Source of the DNA: Plantago ovata
Taxonomy: Eukaryota > Streptophyta > Magnoliopsida > Lamiales > Plantaginaceae
Assembly: GCA_028274465.1 (NCBI GenBank)
Contig: CM051455.1
Coordinates: 114,489,547 to 114,553,546 of the forward strand
Length of the DNA stretch: 64,000 bases
Direction of reading: 5' to 3'
In this document: positions 55,128 to 64,000 of the stretch, in pieces
How positions within the stretch are numbered: the first letter of the stretch is position 1
Layout: every line of letters begins with the position of its first letter
Notes under the pieces: model-generated
The model's database searches: none
Told to the model about the DNA's origin: nothing
The model's input: the letters and a program-made list of their open reading frames with translations, nothing else
Translations under genes and position numbers: made by a program

Positions 55128-55901
55128 CAAAACCTTCCTGAAATTAACTTTACTTTTATTCAGGCTCAAAAGGAGAATGATGAAGTGGTTCACATCACGG
55201 AAGCTCTTGAAGTTAGTTCTGAAGAACTTTACTCAAACTTCAAAAAAAACACTTTGACCAGAGTTGCTATGTCTGTCAGCAACTGCAAAAATATAAAGGA
55301 TGGACTTTTCAGATCTTCACATCCATCTGTCCTATGAGAAAAAGAGAAACTCTCTACTCAAACTTGAGACGTTTGAACACTCTATACTTCCAGAAGAACT
55401 CTAATATTCTCAGCAAATGAGTTCAAATCTGATTTCTACAATCAGAGAGAATATGATAGCTAAGTTCAAGAGTGCCTCTCCAGCTGAACAAGTTGTGATG
55501 CTCAAGGGTTCCTTTGTACTCGTGGTGGCTGATCCCACAAAATCAATGAGGAAGAGGAAGTTACAAGTGCTGCAAAGTACAAACATCTTGAGTTAGTCAT
55601 ACTGACGGACGATGATGAAGAAGAAGAGGATGAAAATATCCTTAAAGACACAAGTGATGATGAAGCCAAAGATTCTAGGGATAACAAGGACGATGATGAT
55701 GATAATCCTAGTCCTGATGCGAGCGGAGTAAAAATGACAGTTGCTGAAACTGAAAATCAAAACACTGAGAATCAGCAAGCTGACCAAACTCCCTGTTGAA
55801 GGGTATTTCATGCTTTCTTTCTAATTCGCCTTAAGTCTTCAAAGGAAGGTACTTTGGTCTTCTTCAAAGGAGGAAACTACTTGGGTCTTCTTCATAGGGT
55901 C
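55128..55901 (+). pseudogene. Unidentified coding remnant with acidic tract
   Basis: I do not recognise this gene. From 55128 a frame is open for about 72 codons (NLPEINFTFIQAQKENDEV and SSEELYSNFKKNTLTR) to a stop near 55335. A second open stretch near 55560-55799 carries a strongly acidic tract, LTDDDEEEEDENILKD then NKDDDDDNPSPD, and ends in a stop at 55797-55799. The left edge is the end of the K LTR and the right edge is the J LTR, so it is a target sequence into which both went. Its style, and the nearby phrase TTCTTCAAAGGAGGAAAC, are reminiscent of Copia-type extra ORFs, but there is no diagnostic motif. Low confidence. Confidence 0.35.
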
Positions 55902-56710
55902 TGTTGGTGTTAAAATATGTCCAGTCCGCATGTACGAACTAGAGCGGTCTACAAGCGCGACAAAGCATCAAGGGCCGTCCCTCAAGGGTCGCGACCACAC
56001 CTAAGTATCTCACTTAGGTGTGGCTCGACCAACATACGGTCCGACCATCACTAAGAGGCCAACCCTCAAAATAAGCTCACTGAAAGGACAACGCGGCGGT
56101 TGGGCTCGAGGAGGGCCTTACGTCAAGGTGACACCCTCGAAAAGAGACTAGGCAGAGCACTACTCGGACCATGGACGTAAGAGGAAGGCACGAGGACCAA
56201 GGGAGAGAACCCATGGTCGCTCCCTGTGGGACCCGTCTTCCAGATTACTTCATGGGACCCAAAAAGTCAATAATACCCTCACAACCCTAGTCAAGAGGCT
56301 TGGGCCAAAGCCCATGGACCTCCTAAATGGGCTTGGGCCAAAGGAGGCTTCAATCTCGGCCGGACACTTGTCACGATCCTACATAAAGTGACAATAAAAT
56401 ACTACAAGTATATAAGGGACTCACTCATTATACGCTGGGTAAGCATTCATAGCTCTCACCCACCACATTTACTACTCTTACTAGGGAATCCCTTCAACTC
56501 CCTACACGTAAAGTCGTCCCTCCGGTTTGATCCTCGACAAATCGGGCACGAGGTACTAACCCTCCCCCCCCTCCAGTATCTTTTAGGTACGACGACGCTA
56601 CATGAAGGATTCCTATGATCTTAAGAGGAAGACTACATGAACAAGATCTAAATAGTGTATTGTGACGAACTACTGCGAACTTAGGAAGAAGTACGAATTA
56701 CCCTTCAACA
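55902..56710 (+). repeat. 5' LTR of element J
   Basis: TGTTGGTGTTAAAAT...CCCTTCAACA, 809 bp, followed by a Tat-type primer site. The 3' half is similar to the LTR of G. Confidence 0.82.
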
Positions 56711-56712
56711 TT

Positions 56713-56730
56713 TGGCGCCGTCTGTGGGAA
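56713..56730 (+). other. Primer binding site, element J
   Basis: TGGCGCCGTCTGTGGGAA, two bases after the LTR. Confidence 0.78.
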
Positions 56731-56798
56731 TCTGATCAAAAGGTCATTCCTAGCCCTACTGGATGAGCCAGACATCCTCCTCGTGACACCTCACGAAG

Positions 56799-58735
56799 AT
56801 GCCTCCCAGAAGAAGCAATCGAATTGCCGATACACCACCTTGGAATCCTCCTCGCCCCAGGGGCCGTCCCCCTTTAAATGGTCGAGGAGGAGGAAGGCAG
56901 ATTCTCCCAGGGCACCTAGAAATAACAATGTTGAGAGGAATCAAGATTATATGGAGGGGGCATTCACCAATGTCACTAACTCCCAAGAAGAGAGATCCGG
57001 AGAAAATAATCCACAAGGCGTCCCGGTTGGAAGTTCGTATGGAGCGTTGAGAGTCACAAACAACGTCGAGCCGAGAGGGAAGCCTCCTCAAGTAGCGATT
57101 AATCCTCCTCCCGTAGTAGTGAATCCTCCCCAGCCAGCCGCATTGAACTTCACCCTTCCTAATGGACGTGTAGTCCGACCCATAAGACTTTGGGATGGGT
57201 GAAGCTTAATACGGCTTGTTCCTTCTTACTTTGCAAGGATACGTAAGAGACAACGAGGCTTCTAGAGTCAATGTAGAGCTTGAAGCTCGAGGAGTACCAC
57301 AAGTCCAAGTACAGGAGCAACCTCGTGATACTTTGGTAGCCCCTCGTCAATCCCAAGCAAGAGCACCTATAGTACAAGATGAGGCACATTCAAGAGCCAA
57401 CACAAGGCCGATCCAATCTCGACTTGGACCTTCAAGATTCCAATCAAGGTTGGGACCACAAGGTGCCCCGGATGACTTGAGGGATCTAATTGATAGGAGG
57501 ATACGCGCATCACTGCAAAATGTAGCTCCGCAAGAAAACCGAGATCAGGTGGTCGCTACACCACCCACTCTCCCTAACCAAGTCACGCCCAACCAAGTAA
57601 CTCCTCAAAACCAACCCGAAGCGGTGGCGGAAAACAATGCCTTGAGAACCGTAGCTAAGGTAACCCCCTTGATCGACCCGATCACGGGGAGGAGGCTCAC
57701 TCTAGAGGAACTCAACGCAAGGAAAACCACACTTGATGCTCAGATAGAAACCCTACGAGGAACCGTGCAAGAAAAAGAGCAAGACCAAGATCCAAGTCCG
57801 TTGAGCGACGAGATAAGGAGCCATCAGGCAAAAATAGAAAGAGGCTTCCCTACTTTCGAAAGTTATGATGGAACAAGTTGTCCGAAGGATTACTTGGTAA
57901 GATTTGGCACTAAAATGGAAGCTTGTGGTCACGATTCAAGGACCAAAGCACTACTCTTCCCGACTAACCTCTCAGGAGAAGCTATAAAATGGTGGTCGCG
58001 CCTTCCTCATCGCTGGATCAAGTCCTATAGAGATCTCTGCAAGGAATTCTCTAAGCGATTCGAGAAGGTCAAGAACACCAAGAGAAGAGTGAGGTACTTG
58101 GCCGAAATTGTTTAGAAAAACAATGCAGATTTGAGGGACTTCATCAATCGTTTTCATGAAGCAGCCCTCCAAGTTGAAGATCACTCGATCAATGAGAGAA
58201 AAGAATACTTGTATGGTAACACTACCAATGTAAAGTTCCAAGAGGTGCTTTCAGCATCGTGTGTAGAGAATGAAGCTCAACTAGCGAAAGTTTGCAAGGA
58301 TTTTCTCGAGGCTGAGGAATTCCGAAAAACAGTCACAGTAAGAACCAATCCTCCCAAGGAAAAAGGGAAGGAAAAAGAAAAGGATAAGGAATACCCTCCT
58401 CGGCCACAAAATTCCGGAAAGCAAAGAAGAGATCAAAAGCATGGTTTGATCAGAGAGGGTCCCTCGGAGAACGAGTTTCGAGACAAGAGGTCTCCTCCGA
58501 GGAGATATAGAAACTACACGGACTTAAATAGACCAAGATCCGACATCTTGAACTATATAGTCTCGAGGAAGCTAGATGTCTCCTGGCCACCTCCAATCCA
58601 AGAAAACCGAAAGAACAAAAGTTCGGAGAAATTTTGCCAGTTTCACAAAGAAAAGGGGAATACCTCTGATGAGTGCGTCGAGCTCAAAAACAAAATTGAA
58701 AGGATGATACGCAATGGGCAACAAACCAAAGGTTG
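56799..58735 (+). pseudogene. gag of Tat-like element J, broken
   Basis: ATG at 56799 (MPPRRSNRIADTPPWNPPRP), with an AT-hook-like RPRGRPPLNGRGGGR as in G. A frameshift near 56900 moves the frame to NNVERNQDYMEGAF and LNFTLPNGRVVRP. Another near 57190 leads to the long open part 57216-58115, with the Gag core FESYDGTSCPKDYLVRF and GEAIKWWSRL. A TAG at 58113-58115 stands where G has Gln. The frame goes on through KEYLYGNTTNV and a knuckle-like FCQFHKEKGNTSDEC near 58637. It breaks off at 58735, where sequence from RT is joined. Particle protein of an autonomous Tat element; not functional. Confidence 0.8.
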
Positions 58736-58910
58736 GATAAAAAAATATTCAAAGGAGAGCTCGGTAAAACAATGGAAGTATATGTTGATGATATGTTAGT
58801 CAAGAGTAAGACCGAGGAGTAACATGTAGGTTACCTGGAAAAATGCTTCTCGATTCTGAGGAAGTATGGCATGAAGCTCAATCCGGCGAAGTGTACCTTT
58901 GGAGTTAAAA
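58736..58910 (+). pseudogene. Reverse transcriptase fragment of element J
   Basis: About 58 codons around the RT catalytic block: MEVYVDDMLVKSK (YVDD near 58782-58793), an in-frame stop after KTEE, then RKYGMKLNPAKCTFGVK. It joins gag at 58735 by deletion and ends at about 58911, where M sequence starts. Tat-like by YVDDMLVKSK. Confidence 0.8.
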
Positions 58911-60308
58911 GTGGGGTTATCGCTGGGTATTTCTATAATCTATTTTGCTTATGTTAACTCGTGAGAACCTTTGTTTGCATTTGCACGTTTACCACTTTCT
59001 TAGTATTTAATTGCATTCACTACATTCATTCTAGTATAGTTTTGCATGTTTTTATGTGGAGTTTATTGCCAAATTTTGTTGAACTTTTTTATTGTGTAGA
59101 TTAACTAGTTATGACCATTGACCATGCATTGCATCTCTATGGATTTGTTTGTGGTTCTTCTCGCTTGGCTTGTCACATTTGTATATGCACTTAGTTAAGC
59201 TTGGTAGTCTCGACATCACTAAGTGGTGTTTTCTCTACTGCGGTTCACGAAGGCCTTTCTAATAAGATGATGCATGTTTGAGTCTTGTAGTTGTTTTCCC
59301 GTGTGATTATGTACCTAAGAGGCAACAAGTCTTCACCTTGCTTTGAGATTGCTAAATGCCTAAGAAGGAGGTAGTGTGAGATTGTGTGATCCTTTGTTTG
59401 AAACCTATTCTTTCGAATAGGTTTGGGGAGGGGGTTATACTATCATTATGACTTGTTTTTCGTTTTTGAGTCATGTGAGTTTGTTTTTTATCTTTTTCGT
59501 AAGTTTGTGCTCCAACCTATTCTTTCGAATAGGTTTGGGGAGGTCGTTTGTAGTGTCAATGTTATTTTCTTCTCGTTGTGCTATTGCTGGCTATATACCA
59601 AAAAAAAAAAAAAAAAAAAAAAAAAACCGAATTTCTAGAAATCTGGAAAGAAAAAGGAAAAAAAAGAGAAAAGACCCAAAAAAAAGGGGCAAAGAAGGGT
59701 CTAAAGAAAGCCAAAAGCATTTTAGCAAAGTGTTGTTTCATTTTTCAAGTTTTGTAATGTTCGTAATCGAGTTGTAAATTCTATCTTTTGTTTGTTTCGT
59801 GTCATCTGTTCTAGACCACCCTCGTCCCGCCATTCAGAAAGTGGTGATTAGTTTTTAACTTTGCTTGAGAGATGGGTAGAATAGGGGAGTGTTATCTTTT
59901 AAGGAACCCTCCTTCGTTTGATGAGAGCCAGTATTGGTTCGACCTCTTTGAGGGAAAGTCTTAACTTGGTGAACAGTAGTAAGCCCTCAGTTTCATAGGC
60001 ACGGGGCAACCATTCATATTCTAACATGTTTCATTGCGTCGTCACTGACTAGGTCCAGGTAGAGAATGTTACGAGAGACTATCTTGTTTAACATAGTGCA
60101 TATGTGAATGTGTATGAGTCAATCGAGGCATTCTTCGACCTATATCCATGTTATGATTTGTATGGTCTGTGTTCATAAGTTTTTGATAGATTCAATAGAT
60201 TAGTTCATCTTATTTGGCATGAGACTCCACTTTGTGTGTTGCATTGGTTTTTTGCATTAGAGTCTAGCTAGTTGCTTGAGGACAAGCAAAGGTTCGGTTT
60301 GGGGAGTT
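58911..60308 (+). other. Non-coding 3' internal region of element M
   Basis: No gene is visible. Hairpins CCTATTCTTTCGAATAGG at 59404-59421 and 59516-59533, each followed by GGTTTGGGGAGG; A-rich tract 59599-59690; polypurine tract GGTTTGGGGAGTT at the LTR. This is the least decayed version of the hairpin pair. Confidence 0.7.
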
Positions 60309-61431
60309 TGATGACAGTGTATTTTACACTTTCATTCGAGTCTTTTTCACCTATTTAGCTATCCTCTAGGTTCATTTAGCTTGTATTATAGTGCATTTTA
60401 TTAGAATAGTGTCACGTTTCCCTTTTCTTTGCATATTTCAGGTTTTAGGTGAAAAAATGTACTTTTGGATGGGCAATTATGGCGAAGAGATGAAGTTTTG
60501 GTGCTACGAGATCATCCGTGGTGTATCTAGAAGTATCAGGATGAGTTTCAAGGCCTAAGGACCAAGTTTCGGGGCTTAGAAGTCACTAGAAGGTCAAAAT
60601 CCGAGTTCAAGAAGGAAAAAACGCGTGGCACCGACTGAAGACCCCGGGCGAACCGCCTGGCACGGGTGGCGAACCGCCCCGTGGCCTGCGTACTCCTATA
60701 TATAATTATCGCCTATTTTACGTTTTTCATACCTTTTCACCATATTTTGAGAGACGAATTTTCCAGAGCTTGTTCTGGAATTCTTAGCATTGAAGATACT
60801 TTTTCTTATTGATTTGGAAGCTTAGCATAGAGATTGGGCATCGTTTATCTCTATTATTGCTTGTGAGTTTACGCGATTCACCGGAGATTGACAACCTTCG
60901 TTGGTAACTTGTATCTCACGATTTTTCTGCTTTTATTTATTCAATTCAACATGTTTTCATTAGTTCTTGCTTTGATTCTTGTTGATTGCAATTCGAATAT
61001 GAGTAGCTAAATCTAAGGTTGGTGATAGTATGTGAATTCATAGCTAGGGTTCTTAATTGTGCATGATTGTAGCTTCGCGCAGACTTTACTTGTTAATTGT
61101 TTTCTTCTTTGATCTAACTAAGCCACCTATCTTCGTAAGTGTTAAACCTGGAGAAACACTAGGACAATTCTTGATCACTGATTTCTTAATTACAATTCTT
61201 CAAGTACCTTCATGCATGATTATAACCCGACGCTTTGAATGATCATATTATCACTAACTTCCAACATAATTGATAAGAAAAATAGTTAAAGCTAGTTATA
61301 GTCCTTAGAGATCGACACTCGAGGTTATCTTTCTTCTACACTACGTGCTTTGGTTTTCGTTGTAGTTGCGAGTTGCCTTTGGCTAAAAACAAATTTATTT
61401 GATTGTTCGAGTCTGACAATCTCGTTCATCA
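60309..61431 (+). repeat. 3' LTR of element M
   Basis: TGATGACAGTG...CTCGTTCATCA, 1123 bp. Two GC palindrome-like units (60649-60682, CGGGCGAACCGCCTGG and GGCGAACCGCC), then a TATA run at 60697-60706. Confidence 0.88.
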
Positions 61432-61812
61432 GACACCTACGATCGGTTTGAGAAGTATAAACAAGTGTGACCCCATCACCGTTTCGGCGATGGGGACTTG
61501 ATTTGGCATTTTGTTGGTGGGTTACGCGATGAGGTTAGGCTTAGAGTGGATGGGTTGTGCGGAGGATTGGAAGATTGCACGGTTGAAGAGGCAGAAAAAT
61601 TCTTCCGTAAGTACGCCAGAGGATCTGCGCAGTCTGAGAGACTAACACCAAGTCACATCGCCAGTGAGAGGCTAGACCGAGGTGGAACTGAAAGCTTATC
61701 TGAGGAGTTTCGAGAAGATGATATTAGTGAGGAGGATGAACTTGCAATTTATGTAGGAATTAAAGCCACGGAGATTGTATTTGAAATCGCACATGCAAGA
61801 CAAGTTGAAATG
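61432..61812 (+). pseudogene. Athila-type gag fragment
   Basis: Homologous to the middle of the gag of element I (near 32780-33150). Reads TYDRFEKYK, a stop, then PHHRFGDGDLIWHFVGGLRD, GGLEDCTVEEAEKFF and SEEDELAIYVGIKATE. It starts exactly at the end of the M LTR and stops matching near HARQVEMG (about 61812), where AT-rich sequence follows. It shows that the I-type gag was once present in more than one element in this region. Only about 125 codons; not functional. Confidence 0.8.
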
Positions 61813-62125
61813 GGTGTTACAAAATACTTAATGAAATTATATTATAAAATATAGAGAAAATTTCTTAAAAGACCACATTAAGAAGAGGCTTCTAAAAAAT
61901 AACCTCAATATGCCCACAATTACATTTAAGACCAAAAATCACATTTTCAGAGTTGACCATGCATTATTTACAGAAATGCCATAGTCACAAAATGTGCAAA
62001 CCAAACATGGCCTAACTATTTATTTCTTTTTTATTTATTTTTCTAATTCTTTTTTCTTTTAAATTTTTTATTCCTTCAAATTCTTTTTTCTTTTATTTTT
62101 TTTAAACAACTTCTTCTTCTTCTCT
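61813..62125. other. AT-rich spacer
   Basis: No gene is visible. T-rich with TTTTTTCTTTTA runs at 62025-62105. Confidence 0.5.
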
Positions 62126-62160
62126 AACTCCGGTACCGGAATTATTCCGGTACCGGAGTT
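62126..62160. repeat. Perfect 35-bp palindrome
   Basis: Arms AACTCCGGTACCGGAAT and its exact reverse complement around a single T. Each arm itself contains the palindrome CCGGTACCGG. Confidence 0.9.
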
Positions 62161-62310
62161 GTGCAAGCTCCTGGCCGGAGCTTGCAGAGCCTACCGGAGT
62201 TCTGCAACAGAGCTCCGGCCTGGAGCTTGCAAAGCTCCAGATCGGAGCTTTAAGCTCTAGGCCAGAGCTTTTAAGCTCCATATCGGAGATGTGCAAGCTC
62301 CGATCGAAGT
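62161..62310. repeat. GAGCTC/AAGCTCC-rich inverted-repeat array
   Basis: About ten short words GGAGCTT, GCAAGCTCC, AAAGCTCC and GAGCTCCGG in alternating orientation; unit of about 20 bases. It runs up to the Copia fragment. No ORF of its own. Confidence 0.7.
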
Positions 62311-62767
62311 TGTATGGCTAATTAACTTGTTCAAAGATTTTTCAATAGAAATTCGAAAGCCAGTGGTGTTATATTGTGACAATCAATCAGCTGTTCATTT
62401 AACCAAGAATCCAGTGTTTCATGAAAGAACGAAACACATAGAGATAGACTGTCACTATGTAAGAGAAAAGATTGAAGAAGGGATCATTAAGGTTCTACAT
62501 ATCTCTTCTAACAATCAACTAGATGTGTTCACGAAAGGAATTTCAGGAGAAAACTTGTTAAAATTCTTTGGCAAGATGGGAGTTGCGAATATCTACTCTC
62601 CAATCTTGATAGGGAGTATTAGAAATCATGAGAGTGAAGAGACAGAAGCCGTTGATGTTTCCGGAGTTGCAGAGAAGAAACGAAGAACTGGAACAGAGCA
62701 CGGACCAAGCCCCAAGCGAATCAAGAACGTTGCAGAGCGTCATGGAGCGCAGGAACACGCGATTTAG
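62303..62767 (+). pseudogene. Copia RNase H C-terminal fragment
   Basis: The 3' end of a Ty1/Copia pol. Reads [20 protein letters not shown], then [35 protein letters not shown] and [12 protein letters not shown]. These are the usual RNase H landmarks: catalytic Asp in CDNQSA, His/Asp block in KHIEIDCH, and DVFTK. RT, integrase and gag are absent: the frame begins just after the GAGCTC array. A C-terminal tail of about 70 residues ([19 protein letters not shown]) ends at the stop 62765-62767. Followed by a purine-rich tract TTTGGAGGGAGAGT (62788-62801) and a probable LTR. RNase H would remove RNA from the hybrid during reverse transcription; as a fragment it is dead. Confidence 0.85.
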
Positions 62768-62801
62768 CCACGCCAGATCACAACCCTTTGGAGGGAGAGT
62801 T

Positions 62802-63079
62802 TGAAATTCGTGGAACACGTTCCACGAATTTCTACCACACTGGATCTACTCTGTACTAATTAGGGTTCTTCCGTGCTCACACAATTCTACACACAAATTT
62901 GCTCTTGTAACGTAGTGAATAGGGAAATTGCTTGGGGGTTTCGTGAGATTGTACCGTTAGGAGCATATTCCATTTACATTCCAGTATCGAATATAGATTA
63001 GGGCAACATCTGAGCTTCTATATAAGAAGCAGTGTAATAGGCTCTGTTCTTCACCAATTTCCGCCGCAATAATACATCA
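62802..63079 (+). repeat. Probable Copia LTR (278 bp)
   Basis: Starts TGAAATTCGTGG directly after a polypurine tract and ends AATACATCA. The short size fits Copia. It contains a palindrome at 62803-62832 and TCTATATAAGAAGC near 63015-63028 as a possible TATA. The 3' boundary is inferred from TG...CA only. Confidence 0.5.
62803..62832. repeat. 30-bp inverted repeat at Copia LTR start
   Basis: GAAATTCGTGGAA, four-base loop CACG, TTCCACGAATTTC: perfect 13-bp arms. Confidence 0.85.
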
Positions 63080-63234
63080 AGTTTTCTCTGATTTTTGTTA
63101 GATTTTGTAGTCCAAAACAATGGAGGGAATTTTGAAAAATTTTGAAATCTAAATGTTTTGAAAGGGACAAATGGTTGTTTTCTCAAATCAAGCAGTTGTC
63201 AGTCAATTGAGCTGGAAAAAACCAAAAGGAAAAC

Positions 63235-63528
63235 AATCAACTCCAATGAAATGGACCGACCAAACCGGAACCGGGATGGGTGAAGATGAGCGTCGATGGT
63301 AGTGTACTTACCGGCATGAATAGTGTCCGGGACGAGAAAGTCGACTGGATCTGGGGTTTTCAACAGTGCCCATCGGTTATCCAAGCAGAAGCTGAAGCTA
63401 TGAGATTGGGATTAGAGTATACTTGGCTTAGAGACATCAACTACTTGTTGAAATTGATTAATTCTTGCTTTATCAAATGGTGGTTATGGGAGAAATGGAG
63501 TGTGATGCAGAAGATGAAAGCTTATTGA
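63235..63528 (+). pseudogene. RNase H-like (RVT_3 type) fragment, LINE-derived
   Basis: The frame enters as KPEPGWVKMSVDGSV (about 63262), the classic start of the plant RNase H-like domain found at the end of LINE ORF2 and in solo copies, with Asp in VDGS. Later QAEAEAMRLGLEYTW keeps the Glu-containing helix. Expected sequence between the two blocks (the Gly-rich loop) is short and altered. The frame ends at 63528. About 90 codons against roughly 120 for the domain. The upstream part of a LINE is not seen. Likely a dead fragment. Confidence 0.6.
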
Positions 63529-64000
63529 GAACCGTGAACAATATTAGTATTAGAGACTTCATCCATCCATAAGCCTTGGGAGTAGTAATAAAATGGATAA
63601 GTAGAAATGGTAATACTTGTGTACACGTCTAGATTATACGGACGGGTTACCCGGTTACCTCACCTCCCCAAATTCTACCTTATTTTTTTTAGGACTCATA
63701 TTCTTTTACTGAAAAAAAAAAAGGCAAAGGATTTTCTAAAAAAAAAAAAAGTGAGAGAAAAGTAGACAATTGATATATGTTGAATTGAACAAATATAATA
63801 TATGTCGAACAAGATTATAGTGAAAAAATTAATATGTTTAAATTAGAGAAAATGTCGCATTAGTACCCTGCTATGAGGTCTAATTTCATTTTTAATCCTA
63901 TTAGTTCTTCAATTACATTTTGGTGACAAAATCAGGGTTTTGACGCCCAATATTTACCAAAATGTCATTGTCAAAAAAATCTCAAACCAAACAAAGTCTT
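63529..64000. other. AT-rich spacer at window end
   Basis: No gene is visible. Two A runs near 63712-63750. The last 160 bases contain GAAAATGTCGCATTAGTACCC-like spacer with no coding signal. Confidence 0.5.

Larger units (their letters stand above)
55902..58910 (+). mobile_element. Element J, Tat-like retrotransposon with internal deletion, 3' end lost
   Basis: LTR, primer site, most of gag, then at about 58735 a direct jump into RT, and at about 58911 a junction with the 3' region of M. Protease, most of RT, RNase H and integrase are gone. Same family as G by LTR ends, primer site and gag. Confidence 0.82.
58911..61431 (+). mobile_element. Element M, 3' region and LTR of an Athila-like element (TGATGACAG subfamily)
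   Basis: Internal 3' region 58911-60308 and LTR 60309-61431. The left edge joins RT of J in mid-codon. The right edge (flank GACAC) joins an Athila gag fragment. Only the 3' end survives. Confidence 0.8.

Noticed and set aside
1..64000. A bacterial, phage or defence-type gene system
   Set aside because: Read both strands for such genes; all coding signal is plant transposon or intron-containing.
1..64000. tRNA or rRNA genes
   Set aside because: Only short primer sites matching tRNA 3' ends were seen; no cloverleaf or rRNA-like stretch recognised.

Overview
The window is plant nuclear DNA, most likely from a eudicot. The evidence is Athila-, Tat- and Copia-type LTR retrotransposons with tRNA-type primer sites, a hAT-like MITE, GT-AG introns and AT-rich spacers. 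I see no bacterial or phage gene. I cannot name the species. One run of 100 N (38609-38708) shows it is a scaffold.

Layout. Positions 1-41091 are nested LTR retrotransposons. Most belong to one Athila-like family with LTRs of about 1.2-1.3 kb that start TGATGAA and end TTCATCA, and a primer site matching TGGCGCCGTTGCCGGGG. The copies are A (+, 1-4849), B (-, 5905-12798), C (-, 12799-17790), H (-, 21278-29517, complete, target duplication ACTGC), I (+, 30812-38608, carries pol) and E (-, 38709-41091). A Tat-like element G (+) starts at 18023. H splits it inside gag and I cuts it inside the reverse transcriptase. Between A and B lies the 3' end of a Copia element (4850-5904). From 41092 to about 43130, a minus-strand host-like gene with AT-hooks and a PB1-like stretch is cut by the LTR of E. 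Positions 43131-45671 are AT-rich spacer with a hAT-like MITE. Positions 45672-61431 are a second cluster: K, an older LTR subfamily, with complete element F (+, 46791-54091, target duplication GAGAT) inside its LTR; an unidentified acidic coding remnant; J, a second Tat-like element with an internal deletion; and M, an LTR of the K subfamily that interrupts an Athila gag remnant. The right end has a striking palindrome and GAGCTC-rich array, a Copia RNase H plus short LTR, and a LINE-type RNase H fragment.

How the parts work together. Copies B, C, F and H encode a Gag-protease polyprotein and a second ORF (ORF2, 'putative plant transposon protein' type) but no reverse transcriptase or integrase. 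Element I shares their LTR, primer site, leader and 3' region but carries a different gag and a decayed Athila pol. The simplest reading is a non-autonomous family mobilised in trans by a pol-bearing relative.

The most unusual signals are four. GC-rich palindrome arrays (GGGGCGAACCGCCCC type) sit beside the LTR TATA box and differ by one unit between the two LTRs of both complete elements. A second set of the same palindromes lies upstream of ORF2. A conserved intron of about 540 nt sits in the ORF2 leader. Polypurine-tract-like motifs recur, two of them directly after CCTATTC...GAATAGG hairpins. All element genes here carry stops, frameshifts or truncations, except B ORF2, which is open.
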